Of a DNA stretch of 64,000 nt, positions 1-13,100 are shown in pieces. A program made the position numbers and the translations under genes. The stretch comes from Aegilops tauschii subsp. strangulata (Eukaryota; Streptophyta; Magnoliopsida; Poales; Poaceae), in assembly GCF_002575655.3 (NCBI RefSeq), contig NC_053037.3, positions 50,356,242 to 50,420,241 of the forward strand, given 5' to 3'. Positions within the stretch are counted from its first letter, which is position 1, and the number at the start of each line of letters is the position of its first letter. A model generated the notes under the pieces. That model saw only the letters and a list, made by a program, of their open reading frames with translations, did not search any database and was not told the origin of the DNA.

Positions 1-940
1 GTGGGCCGGCCCAATATAGGGCGTCAGGAGTCGAGCTTCAGCGAAGGCTCGTTCTTTTGACACCTGCGGCGAAATCACTAATAGAGAAGTACTATTTGCA
101 AAGATCACTTTCACGTTCCTATGTTGCGACAAGTGATGCGCTGCATGTGCACCACTTGTCATAACCTGAGAGTTTTTTCCTTTTTTCGTCCATCCATTTT
201 TTAAACGTTTTATCTCTTAAACCGTGTGCCCAAAACTCAAACTGTTTTCATCGTTGAATTCCTCGCGTTAAGACCTTCAAAACTAGACACTGTGTTGATA
301 GGTTTTGACAAACATTTTATTCACGAAAAAACTGGCGAAAAAACCCGGACGAAAAAACTATGCCTCTCGCGTAAGGAAAACAAAGAAAACGTGTGTTTTT
401 CCGGCGGAAGCAAAAAAATACGTGTTTTTTTACTGTGTCCGAGAGGCACGACTCGCGAAAGAAAAGAAACATATTTTTTTTTCATTTTCAAGAGGCATGA
501 CCAATATGTGCCTCCCGCGGAAGCAAAACCATGTTTCTCGTGGAGGAAAAAAAGAAAACACGTTTTTTTTTCTGTTTCCGATAGGCACGGCCGTGCCTCT
601 TGCGGAAGCAAAACCATGCCTCTCGTGAAAGGAAACCGTGCCTCTCGTGAAAGCAAAATTGATGCAATTTTTTTTTCAAATTTTTTGTCCAAAAGATAGG
701 AAAGACCGGTGGAAAATCGAAAAGCCAAAAAACCTGGAAAAATCCATCTAAAAAGCCGAAAACGCATGGGAAAAATAAAATTCGAAGGGAGAGTCCAGGG
801 CGCGACACGTGGCGGCGGCTGAGAGCACACCACTTGGCGCGCTCTTAACCCACCCCATGTGACCCTAACTCCCGAACGAGCGCTTCTCAATTAGTTGCTC
901 TCCGCCTGCGGGCGTCAAATAGGATCTGCCATGATTAAGC
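1..940. repeat. Repeat-like block with GTGCCTCTCGCG-type units
   Basis: No gene is supported here. From about 355 to 660 a degenerate motif of the form GTGCCTCTCGYGGAAGCAAAA recurs in both orientations (for example near 360, 509, 590, 617 and 639), separated by A- and T-runs. This gives several overlapping but meaningless open frames. The flanks (about 20-60 and 870-935) share short, poorly matched inverted similarity around GAAGSCTCGTTC, and CACCACTT occurs on both sides, which suggests a non-autonomous DNA transposon. I cannot name the family or fix its ends. The block ends about 230 bp before the RST1 start codon, so it may overlap the distal promoter. Confidence 0.4.
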
Positions 941-1171
941 CCATGGACCAGCAGGCAGAAGGTAATACTATTTTCAAGGGAGATGTAGAAGATTAGGCCC
1001 ACGACTGTCGAGTCAGGCCGCAACAGTTAGGCCATCTCCAACTAAAAAAAAACAATTTAGCCCATCTCATCTCGACGACTCGATCGGCCTGGTACGAGTA
1101 GCTTTTACTCCTAGTCTCCCACAACAGTCCAGTAGTCCACAGCCATCTCCGTCTCCGGCCACCGCATCGCC
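941..1171 (+). promoter_or_regulatory. Probable RST1 promoter-proximal region and 5' leader
   Basis: This 230-bp stretch separates the repeat block from the RST1 ATG. I see no clear TATA box. The last 60 bases are C/T-rich, and the start codon sits in a strong plant context (GCCATGGCC). The transcription start site cannot be placed from sequence alone. Confidence 0.35.
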
Positions 1172-4100
1172 ATGGCCTCCGCCTCGTCCGGCGCCGCGGC
1201 CTTCTCCCGCCTCGTCGACCGCACCCGCGTCCCGGACCCCACACTCCAGCGCCACGCCGTCGCGGCCTTCTTCCGCCACCTCCTCACGCTGCCCCCTCCT
1301 CTCCCCGCGGCCGCCCACGACGGCATCTCCTCCCTCCTCGCTTCCCCGCACGCCGCTGTCGCCGCCTACGCCTGCGCGTCCCTCGCCCGCCTCGCGGTCT
1401 CCCGCACCGACCTCCTCGCCCCCGACGAGGCCCTCCCGTTCCTCATCGCATCCCTCTCCGCTTCCCCGTCTCCCCGCCTGGCCTCATGCCTCGTCAAGGC
1501 CGTAGCCGCGCTCGTTTCCTGCGTCCTCCGCTCGGGCCCCGCTGGCTCACGCTTCCCGCCCCACAACCACCCCTTCGTCCAGGCTCTCGCGTCGGGCGCT
1601 GACGGCGCGCGCGCGGAGCTGTCGCGGCAGGCGGCCAGGATGGTCGCCGAGGGGGTCGACGGCGTGGTGGGGTTCCTGAGGCCGTTCGTGATGTTTGCCG
1701 TGGTGAGGAAGGGGGACGCCGCGTTCGCGAGGGATTTGATCGGCGCGCTTGCCGCAGCGGCCGCTGCAGCGGGCAAATCGGATGCGGCGGTCCCAGTGCT
1801 GAAATTGCTCGGCGAGAGCTTGCTGCATTTCGGCCGCGGGGATGGGGAGGTATGTGTGTTGGTTTATTCCCTTATTGATGGTAGTATTCATTCTGGGGAA
1901 TGCATTTGTTGGCAATGCTGCGAGGAATCTTAGGGCACATAAACAACAGCACAGTCGTTTTGCATTTCGTTTGTGTTCGAGCAATGATTGTTGTGGCACG
2001 AGCGATTGTGGGCGTTACGGTTCCTGTTCCTATGGATGTTAATGTTGTTGTTTATAGTCGGTTTCAGTAGATAATGCACAATGCAGTAAAAAACATGAAG
2101 TTCATGTAGCTGATTGCCTGATTGTGCATAACTGGGAATGTATTTGACAGTGTATTTTGTAGTTGTCAAAGCCTCAAAGGGGGAAATTATCTTACTCTGC
2201 ACATAACGTTGCCTGCATTTCTTTTTCTTCAGGAAGGGCGGCTCTGGCTTAGTTCTGTGGAGTGCTTGGTCGATGCGTATGTGATATTACTGAGGAAGTT
2301 AGCTCATGCTCAAAGGGTACTGCTCTTCTATGTTCTATCTGCTTATTTTGTGTAAATAATTGTATCCCTGTCTTATTGATATTTTAAAATGCAGTCATGG
2401 TGGTTATGAATTAGATACTCAGGAAATTCATATTCTAGGCTACGCTTGTGGAGTTAGAACACAGAACCAAACAGTTTGCTCCTGCCTTTTATAAATCTTT
2501 TCTCAACTATAACCTAGGAGTTATGGAAATGCTTGGTGAGCTAATTTTATATATTTATACAATCGCTAATGGAATACACCTGGGCATAGTTCATTTATAC
2601 TGAAGGTTAACTGCCTAGTATACTGATTAGTATGGTGCTGCACTTACCTAACATTGAATTACACATGAGCCTCCTCTATGCTTCATCATCCATTGGTGGA
2701 ACTGAGGTAGCAAGCCAGTTAGGCAACTGACCAGTTAGTTATAGCCTTCTAGGGTCAATTTTATTTCTTTAGTTTCTTCAGTTCAAATGCTTATATAATT
2801 CGTATGTATCAGCAATGCATCATACTTGTGCTATAACTTGCTTCTTTTAACAGCCAGCCTATGATGCCCAAGCAAGTAGTGTGGAGTTGCTAGAAATACT
2901 TTTGTCGCAATGTTCACTTCATCACCAACTTCTGGGAATGTCTTGTGCAGTTCTTCGATTATCAAAATATTTGTTTTCGGTGCAAAAGGACCTTGGGTTA
3001 TGCTATCTTCCTGAAATTTCTGGTGTTCTCAGTTCTCTTTCTTGCATTCTCGGTGCGCTGGAGTTTGAATCTGAGCAACTGGCTGGATTGAAACTTCTGG
3101 CCTTTTTGATTGAATGGAGACACGAAAATGGTACATTCCTAATTTTTTAGAATCCCCTTTCCCCCTCTCATTTGCAACATATAACTTAAATTTTTAATTT
3201 GGTTTTCTTTCATGTTATTACAGACACTAAAAACTTGGCTCCTCATAATATTTGATGTTTTTTGCTTGCAGCGCTCAAAACAAATGAAGTGGTACACCAC
3301 GTCAGTGAGGAGCTTCTCTGTGTTCTGCCAGTTATCAACCTCGTTATTTCTCCATCGAGATCTGTTAAAGCAGTGGCATCCCATGTCCTGTCAAGATTTA
3401 GCTTGCTTGTTTTGGAGTTACCTGCTTCTTGTTCATCAGAGCAACAAGACATTTCAATGGTCCACCACATAAGCAGACCTACCTTTATCCTTCCTAAACT
3501 TGTACAGCATCTATGGTCTCAGGTGATGTTTTACCCCTTATTTTTTTGCTATGCTGCAACTCTACTTGTTTTCCCCTTTTTGTGTAAAGCACCTAGTAGA
3601 GAGATAGAGATGATCACATACCTTTTTGTTCCTTGTGCACCTAGTTGAAATATTTGTATTGACAAGAGTCACCAGAAGATGGGAATTCTACACTTCGCGT
3701 CTTCAACAATTGAACTGCGGATGTGGCATGTTAGAGCTTTGTTTTTATCCATATATGGATGTGTTTATTCTGCAATAGTTTTAAAACTTGAGTATAATGG
3801 TCTATAACATTTTTAGATTTAGAACCATATCCGGCACCGGCATCACCCAACGCAATTACTAGTCATTACTTTACCAAATACTCCCTCCGTCCCAAAATAT
3901 AAGAACGTTTTTAACACTACACTAGTGTTAAAAACGTTCTTATATTTTGGGACAGAGGAGTACATATAGACCCAGTCCATAAAGAGAGTTGTGCTTTGTT
4001 CTGCTTTGTTCCGAGGGTGTCACAAACCTTGGATCAGCATAGCAGTTTGCTTATCATGTCTGTTTCACTGGATTGATGCTTTTACAATTTTGTACAAAAT

Positions 4101-7100
4101 GCGGGATAACTGGTAAAGTCATATTTGCACGCAACCTATTTCTGTTAATAACGTATGGTATGTACACCTATATACTAGTGTTATACTGAGTAAATATTCA
4201 CGCAGATATTGGCCCTGTTTCCATATCTGGAAGAGAGAAAATGATGTTTTCATGTGGGTATAGGTCTACCCATTGTTTGCTCCTTATGCATTCAACTTCT
4301 CTCCCAAGAAATGCCGCTTTGATTTCATAGCTGGTTCATTATGCGTTTGTAGCTCATATATACGTTTGTATTAATTCTGCTTTCCAGTTGCAGTCATCTT
4401 CAGGTTTCTTTTTTACGAAGTATGCTATTTGCAAGGGATTGCCGGAGTCGGCTGCAAACTATTCAGAGGCTAATTATTGGACAGACCAAATAAACGAGTA
4501 TCTGTCAGTCCTTGCCAGAGAAAAGCTTACACTGGATGGCTCATCTTCAAAAACGATGTCATCAGGTTCAAGAATGTACTTGTACTTTACATATTGCCTT
4601 GTAGTTTCGTTTTGTGTAATCCGTAAAACAGGTATGAAACTCACTCTGTCTAATTACTTGCAGCACCAATATCATCGCTTGTAAGCTCTGTAGTATCTGT
4701 TTTGGTAATGCACCCAAAACTTGGTACATCTGCTGCTCGTTCCTTGGGTAATCTTGGTGCATCAGATTCAAAACTGGGAATGCCGCTGTTGCTAGTTATC
4801 CTCTTCTATTGCAAGATTATGTACAGCAATGATAACCTCTCAGCAAATAGCTTGGTCAGTGCTGTAATTTCATCTTTGTCCTTTATTTGTGCGCTAGTGG
4901 TTTATGAATACATGAATTCGTAAATAAATAAATTAAAAAGATGCAAAATCCTTATCACACTACTTAGACTAGTCTGACACCGATCTTCACTATCTAATTA
5001 AATGTTGAAAATAGGGAAGCCACAGCTGTGAACACCATAGAATCTGGACATCAGGAGTGAGAAATACCATCCTTAATGTAGGGGTAGCGTTGGCATCCTT
5101 CATAATAAGTTGCTGCAGCAACCACACAGTCCTGTTCTGCAGGCTGACTTCTGTATCCTTAGTTCAAAAACGGAGTACGGAATAATTATTTTTGCTGTCA
5201 GTTTGTTTTATTTACTTGGATATGTTCGTATAACATAATATGATTAATTCCCTTAGAGGTATAGACTGTATCTTAGTGGCTAACTCTAGTCAACCCTTTG
5301 AAAGAGATAGCCATGGATCTGTTATAAATTACTCAAGAAAGAGTCCATCTAAAGTTCATTAACCTATTCTATGGTCTCCTCTTTCTGCTGCCCCACTCCC
5401 CCGCCTTTCTGCCATGCTGTCTGGCCATCTTGTGCACGCTAGTTACCCCAACGTGTATCTCGATTCATATCAGTATCTAATAAATAGAATAACTACAAGC
5501 AGAGGAATGTACTTGACATTATTTTTGCTATATCATTTGCAGCTCAGTTTGCTTGAGTCGTTGCCATCACTTGCTACACATGGTTTTGTGCTTCCACTTG
5601 CTCTGCAATTGATATCACCAATGCTTAAAAAGGATGCACAATCGTAAGTACCTCGATTCTTCATCCAATTTCGACATCAGTGGGCTCAACTCAAGTTTCC
5701 TGTTATTTTTTTGTATTTGCTTGTTTTAGCTGGCTTGTCCTGTTCTGGCGTGGAGCGCATATACTTTATTTTCACCTTTTTCTGATTTTTGAAAAATTGT
5801 CCACAAATCCTCTTCATATAATAAGAACAGAGGAACATACGTCATCATGCATACAGCAGGAACCAACTAATTTCCAACACGGATTGGGCAGTTTCAGAAA
5901 AATTAAGAAGCATCTGACAGTGTGAACATGTCATCATTGTTTTTAGCACATAACCAGAAAATGACGTGCAATTTTTAAATACAGAGCTTGTGACTATTCT
6001 GCATGCAGTAACAAGTCGTCAAAAACTTGCCAAGACATAATATATGGTTTTTGGGAGCCTGTTCAATATATATCAGGAAAATAAGTATCTTATTCACAAT
6101 TTTATTTTTAAACTCAGAAGTGATATTTTGAAGAGGGTAAAATATGAATGTTGGTTGCCTTTAATAAATATCAATACTTTTGAATACAAGAAACTTTTGT
6201 CTTGATGGAGAACTGAGTAGTGCTCGGTTAGCTAGAGCGCATGTCTGGGAGCTCGCCCATCCGCATTCGAGGCTCAGCCTCCGCAGGGTGCCCCACTTTT
6301 CTAAAAGAAGCCCTGGGTGCTAATGCATGTGTCTATTTTTTTTAAACTTTTGTCTTGATATTTTTTAAGTTTTTACTTGTCCACATACAACTACTAGAGA
6401 ATACCCTGCACGTTGCTGCACAAATGGACTGCAATATATTTCGGGTATTTGATTGTATGAAACATGAATAGTTGAATTACTAATATATGAACTAAAGCTA
6501 AATATACATATTATATATTGTATTTGATTAATGTGTAGTCAAAAAATATTTTGAATATGAATGGCATAATATAATGGAGAAAATTTACCATGCTTGTTGA
6601 GTGGACTTTTGATGAGGTGGCATGTGTAGTGAGGTGGATGTGTGCATGGGATCAACTATAATGGAAACTTTCTCTCATCTATGTTGAGGTGGCATGTGTG
6701 CAACTGTGCATTTAAGATAATAGAGGTAGTGGGGAATTAGGCATTACTATCATAACAGTATGTGCTGACGCAATATTATTTATTTCCTATTACATGATAT
6801 TCATTTTAATATATCATCGTGTTACTTCTGCATGGTAACACACAGGACTCTATATGCTATTGCTGTTCGATTGCTTTGCAAGATATGGATTATCACAGAT
6901 TGGGCATTTCCAAACTTACAAGTAAGGGCACACAATAAGTTGAATATTAGAATCTTGTTTTGCCACTATCAAAAGCTTTAATACATTGCTTTTGAGTATT
7001 TATGTTATGAAATATTGAAACTTATGCATACCATATGTTTCTGAAGCAGTTCTGAATGGCTAGAGTGATAACTTTATGCCTTTATGTCGCTCGAATTCAA

Positions 7101-10100
7101 AACACAATCCAATCGGGACTGATGAGTGGATCATCACGTCACCTTTCCCTAGAGTTTAAGTTACGAAAAAGTCAAGTAGTTAGCTAAAACCATGCTATGT
7201 AAATAAAATAATAGAAGCTCTTCTCCATTCTTGAATTTTAAGCAAACATTTCATGTAATGTTCTTGAAGACGCATACCATATGATTAATTAAAAGTTTGC
7301 CAATCTGTAATTTTTTTGTATCACTGGTTCACTGTTACAATTACAAGATCAACACTAATTTCCGCTTTCTGAAATAGGGAGTTCTGGATCCTGAAACATT
7401 TTCCAGGTTCACTACTGATAGAGAAGTTTTCACAAGTATTGCTGCATCAGTGCGTGATGTTTGCAAGCAGAACCCAGATAGAGGTGTCGATCTCATATTA
7501 TCTGTCTCGGTGTGTATTTTCGTCATCTTTCTTGGCTCATCATGCATTCTTTCTTGACTTGGTCTGCGTTCTAACACTTCCCTTGTAGTCTTGTATTGAG
7601 AGCCGTGATTCTGTAGTTCAAGCTCTTGGCCTGGAGAGCCTCTCCTATCTCTGTGAGGCGGACATCGTGGGTAAGTTGATTGTCACTCAGTACATTAGAT
7701 TGTCGACCTCTTCGAAATATCAATGTTATATGAAGTCATGTCATCTGAAAGCTAGCAAAGAGTATGGCTAAATCTTAAGAACTCATGTCTTCTGAACTTC
7801 ACTTCTGAGGCAAGCAGCTCATATGCATGCAGATTTTTATACTGCCTGGAAAGTTATATCAAAGGAGCTGACAGATTACTCAATTGATCCCATGGTTTCA
7901 AATGGGTAAGGCCACTGGAATGATGCATTTAATACAAATGTGCTTATGTGCACACCAGTTTAGTTTGGTCTGACTCTTATCTCCCTTTCCTTCAGCTTAT
8001 GCATTCTGTTGAGATGGGGAGCAATGGATGCTGAAGCATATTTTGAAACATCAAAGAACTTGATACAAACATTGTGGAGCATTGGTACCTACAAGAAAAA
8101 TAACGCCGAAGCTGATCGTCTTTGGATTAAAGCAAGAGGAACTGCTTTTCACTCATTGTCCCACTACAAGGTTCTGCTGCACTTTGTTGTGTTATTGTCT
8201 GCATCTCCATATTTGTAATACTTTGACCAAAAATTGCATTCCGTTTACTTTTTACATTTGGTATTCTGCGCGTTTCTTTTGGTAAATTACCCATGCGTCG
8301 TATCTCTTGTAACTATAAGTTAGCTTCTCTACTTAATGAAAAGATACGCAAAGCTTCTGCGCTTTCTCTTAATTTTTGGTTGGTATTTTCAGATCTCACT
8401 TATTCAAGATTCTATTCCTGATTTCTGGAGGAGAAACTACGAGTGCTTTACTAATGAACATAATCTGGAAGTTCTCAAAGCTATGGAGAACTTTCAAGTT
8501 GAGATTATCAAATTTGAGCACATGTTAGTATATTTTCTGAAATTACCCAGTTCAGATGCTCATGTACATCCTTAACTGAGGTTTTTCCCTACACATCCAG
8601 AAACCGCCGTAGAGTGACTACAGATAAAAGAACCACGGTGCACAAATTTGAGAAGTTATTGGACGTTCTCCCTCAGGCTGTGTTTAAAGGTATGCTCGTC
8701 GTATGCAAATGAGTTAAATTTTTGTACAAGTAAATAGGTGAATGCTTGATATTTTGTCCACTATCCTGTTTCTTAAAATGCTCCTTTTTATGTTAAATAT
8801 GAAAACATATGTAATTTGTTCTGTTCTATATTTAATGCATTGTGATTGTAGCTTCAGCTTTTAATCGGCTAAACTTTTCAAATTGTAGAAAAATCCGCAC
8901 ACCATCGGTTGCCTGGTGCAGCTCTTTTAACCATCAAGTTTTCCTCAGAGGACATCCTTCGTGAAGGGAAATCTAAGGTAGTGTCTTTGAAGTTGCATGT
9001 TTTCATCTATAATTGCCAAAACGTGTGTCCTTCTATACTATACTGATCAGTTACATTTTTTTTTTCCGCAGGATTTGTCTAGAGTACATGCTGCATATGA
9101 GCAGGCATTAATGGAGATGGCTGAATCTATGTTTATATCAAGAAACATTGTGGTAGCTCTTCTTGCCTTGCATTCATGGAAATCATTTGTTTCCCATTGG
9201 ATGCAGGCAGTTGTAACTTTGCTTGACACTAAAGAATCTTCAAAGTTGAATAAACCTTTAAAAGCAGCTAACGACATTTTTAAGGTGCGTACATGTCTTA
9301 GTTATTCATTCAATTTTACAGATGTCTTTGTTCGAGAACACCTTTATCAGAACTTGCCACAAATGCTACTAATAAGGTGCCACTTTAGATGATGGGGCGC
9401 TGATGCAAATAAAAGAACATAGTTTTTGGAATTTTCTAACAACTCTCTCTATGTATGTATGCAGGTTTTGAGGTACATCAGTAAATGTTATGGCTGCTGC
9501 TTACTCAAATAATAATCTAGTGTTTACTTTACAACTTTTTATCGGCAACGTGCTTACTCAAAAGAGTCATCCCACAAACTATGGATTATGATTGTTATTT
9601 TGATAGGCTAAATATGATTTTGTCCATTTAGGTGTAAATTATCAGGATTTTACTATCACATGGATCCATCCTTCCATCTTGCTATCTTCCTTTTCCTCCT
9701 TTTACTTTCATGAACAAAGTTAGCTTCGTTTCCCTGTTAATGATAAGTTTTCCCTAAGTTTTCCTAATTGTGGTTGCAGATATTGTGCAAGTGCGTTCCT
9801 GTATCTAATCCTAGAGTTGCCGTTAACATTACTCTTGCAATTGGAGCACTGTGCTTGGTAAGGTTTTTTTAATTGATATTTTAGTCATTCCCAAGTGTGA
9901 TTATGATTGTAGCAGTATGATGTACTTTTGATGATTTTAGTGCCATGCGTTTTTTAATTGTCTCTCCTTCAATGCCATGTGGCCAGTTGAGATTCGGATG
10001 CAGTAGCTCATGCCTCAAATATATAATGCACTCATCATTGCTGGATGCAGGATTTTTAACCTTTGCAATTTATTCAACCATGCAATATGAGGGCTCTTGT

Positions 10101-13100
10101 CTCTATATTTACGGTTTTTAAGCCTTTAACTTTATCTATCTACACTTTTTTACCAAAAAAATATAAAAGCCACTGGTGTTTACAGACGCCACAGTTTTTA
10201 TGGTGTGCATATGGCTGGTACTCATGGTTACTCCCCGTTCTAATTGATTTAACTAGAGTTTCACTCTATTTCCTTCATGCCCTTCTAATTTGGATTTTTC
10301 TTGTGTGTTCCTCTAGCGAAGGGGAGCCTTGGCACAGTTGTAAAGCTGTTGCCTTGTGACCATGAGGTCACTGGTTCGAGTTCTGGAAACAGCCTCTTGC
10401 AGAAATGTAGGGAAGACTGCGTACAAAAGACCCAAAGTGGTCGGACCGTCCTTGGTGTTAAGTTTCACGCACTAGCCAACGCACCCAAAAATCTGAACTG
10501 ATGGAAAGGTCTAGACAATCCACATATACACTTCAACACCCGGACCCTGCACAAGCGGGAGCTACGTGCACCGGGCTGCTCTTTTTTTGTGTGTGCTCCT
10601 CTAGCAATATGTGAACACGTTTTAATTTCTCTAGCATTCACGGCTCATCTAAACATACGGAAAACACAACTCTATAAAATACACCCGGAACACACAGAAA
10701 CCAACATCTGACTAAAGTATATATATTCTAAGCATTACTATTATTGGCTCACTTTTAGCCTTCTAGCATCGAAGAATACAGTCTGTATCTCTACGGTATT
10801 TCTGGTGTGTTCCTGAGTGGTTCTCGATTTTGATGTAATTGCTGTCATCTTGTCTTATTGGCAGGTAGTTCCACCGACTGCCCATCTAGTAATCACATCT
10901 GCATCTGATTTTCTTTTGAAATGGTTACTGCAATATGAGCATGAGCACCAACAGTGGTCTGCAGCTATCTCTTTGGGACTTATATTCAATTGTTTTCATC
11001 CCACGGACAAAAAAAGCAAGCTTCAGGTTATTGATGGACTCTTTGAGGTACATGATTTTGCTCTCCATGATATTTCAACTTTTTTGTACTGGGTTGATTA
11101 TTCCTTTCTAAAAAGTACTCCCTCCGTCTCGAATTAGTTTTTCGAGAAAACGCAAAGTGCCTTTGCGTTTCATTGCATTGGAAAGAGAGGGAATTTACAT
11201 CCTCCTAGGAGGCAGATTTACACAGCCGTCAAGGGCTCAGTGGACATCCCAGGATGATGGCAAAACGACCCTGAGCCCTTGAGTCCCAGGATGATGGCAA
11301 AACATCGGGCCTCGTCCTTGATCCTGTCGACAAGCTCATTGAGCGATGGGCTCACATGGTCAAAAACGCACGCGTTCCTATGCTTCCAAATCATCCACGA
11401 CACCAAAAGCGCCACGGATTTCAGCGCCTTGCGTAGCACTGGCGGTGTGGATTCCTTCGCGCGCAGCCACCAGTCCATGAGTGAGTCGTCGTGCTCGGGC
11501 GCCGGCGCCGGCAAGCGCAGCCAAGATAGGACCTCATGCCATGTCTGCCTAGTGAATGGGCACGTGAGCATCAAGTGTCTGATCGTCTCCGGTTCTTGGT
11601 CACACAGAAGGCACCGCGGGTGGTGCTGCAGGCCACGACGTGCGAGTCGCTCGGCGGTCCAGCAGCGATCTTGGCATGCCAGCCAATGGAAAAACTTCAC
11701 TTTTGGCGGTGCCCAGCTCCTCCAAATGAGCTTCCAGGAGTGGCAGCCCGTCGATCCCTGGAAGGTTGCCCGGTAGCAAGACTGGGCGTTTATGCGCCGT
11801 TGGCGGTCCAGTCTAGAGCAGCATGTCCGGCTTGTTGGACAGTTCGACATGCTGCACTAAGTGCCAAAGCTTCAGGTACTGTCCAATCTCGGGAAGGCCG
11901 AGCAGACCATGGATGTCGTGTGCCCAGCTATTACCGGTCATGGCCTCCGCCACCGTTCTCGACTTCCGGCGATGCTTGGGGATGCACTGAAAGAGCATGG
12001 GCGCGAGCTCGCGGACGGATTGGCCGCCGAGCCAGCGATCCTCCCAGAAAAGGGCGGTCTTGCCGTCCCCGATGGCCATGGTCGTGGAAGTGTAAAAGAG
12101 CGCGCGCTCCTTCGAAGTAAATTGCAGGTCCAGCCCCTGCCATGCTCGATCTGTGTCCGTACGCACAAGCCATAGCCAACGCAGCCGTAGCGATATCCCA
12201 GTGCGCTCAAGATTCCGGACGCCAAGGCCACCATATTCGAGCGGGTGGCAGACTCGGCGCCAATTCACGTGGCAGTGTCCACCGTGGGCGTCCGCGCGGC
12301 CGGCCCAAAGAAAACCACGCTGAATCCTCTCTAGTTGCTTCAGAGTTTTCTTTGGGGGCGCCAGCGCGAGCAGTTGATGAATCGGTATCGCGCTGAGCAC
12401 CGACTTGACGAGCGACAGCCGTCCGGCCTTGTTCATCAGCCATGCCTTCCAGGTAGGGAGCCGGCCCGCCACCGCGTTGACGAGGGGTTGCAGCTGGGCC
12501 GTGGAGGGGCGGCATATGGTGAGCGGGATGCCCAGATAAGTGACCGGCAGGGCCACGATGGGGCACCCAAGCAGCTCTAACAGCCCTGCAACAGAATCAT
12601 CGCCGTGAAGCACCATGGCAGAACTCTTGGTGTAATTCACCCGGAGCCCAGAAGCCATGCCGAACACGTCCAGGATGCCTTTGACAGCGGATATCTCCCT
12701 GGAAGTGGTGTGGCAAAAGAGCATCACATCGTCGACGTAGAGAGAGATTGCCAGGATGGCGCGTCAGGGGTGTAGCTGCTGGAGGATGCCTGTCTGGAGG
12801 GCGCGACGCATCGGCCTCCCAAGTGTGTCCACCGCCAGCACGAAGAGTTGCGGGGAGGTAGAGTCGCCTTGTCTCAGTCTGCGGCGGTGCCAGATCGGCG
12901 GGCCGGGAACTCCGTTGAGCATGACACGAGTGCTCGCCGTGGACAGCAGGATGGCCAGCCACTCCCTGAATCGATCCCCAAACCCATACTGGCGTAACAC
13001 CTCGAAGAGGAAGGGCCATGAGATGGAGTCGAAGGCGCGTGTGAGGGAGTTTGAGCATGATCTTGGGCGCGCCAAGTTGATGCAGCATCTTGAGGGATTG

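Larger units (their letters stand above)
1172..11047 (+). other. RST1: RST1 exon map, exons 1-18 (residues 1-1027)
   Basis: Exons read from splice sites and frame continuity: 1172-1849, 2233-2316, 2854-3130, 3272-3522, 4388-4565, 4664-4854, 5543-5643, 6846-6921, 7378-7509, 7589-7670, 7833-7905, 7996-8170, 8393-8523, 8601-8689, 8889-8977, 9072-9284, 9780-9857, 10865-11047. Every intron starts GT and ends AG. The junctions that split codons (exons 3/4, 5/6, 7/8, 10/11, 11/12, 13/14, 14/15) restore frame exactly. For exon 5 a second GT at 4576 was considered, but only the donor at 4566 joins in frame to exon 6. The long introns carry repeats: intron 4 a MITE, intron 7 a SINE, intron 17 a SINE. 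Confidence 0.85.

Noticed and set aside
321..890. Open frame of 189 codons on the minus strand, with overlapping plus-strand frames
   Set aside because: It is produced by the degenerate GTGCCTCTCGCG repeat. The protein is low-complexity and frames overlap on both strands.
6228..6300. Possible tRNA gene
   Set aside because: Only the A and B box regions resemble a tRNA. There is no acceptor stem, and the block is bounded by 16-bp target duplications, so it is a SINE.
9464..9520. Possible extra RST1 exon after ATGCAG at 9464
   Set aside because: No reading frame continues to a GT donor with correct phase, and exons 16 and 17 already join in frame.
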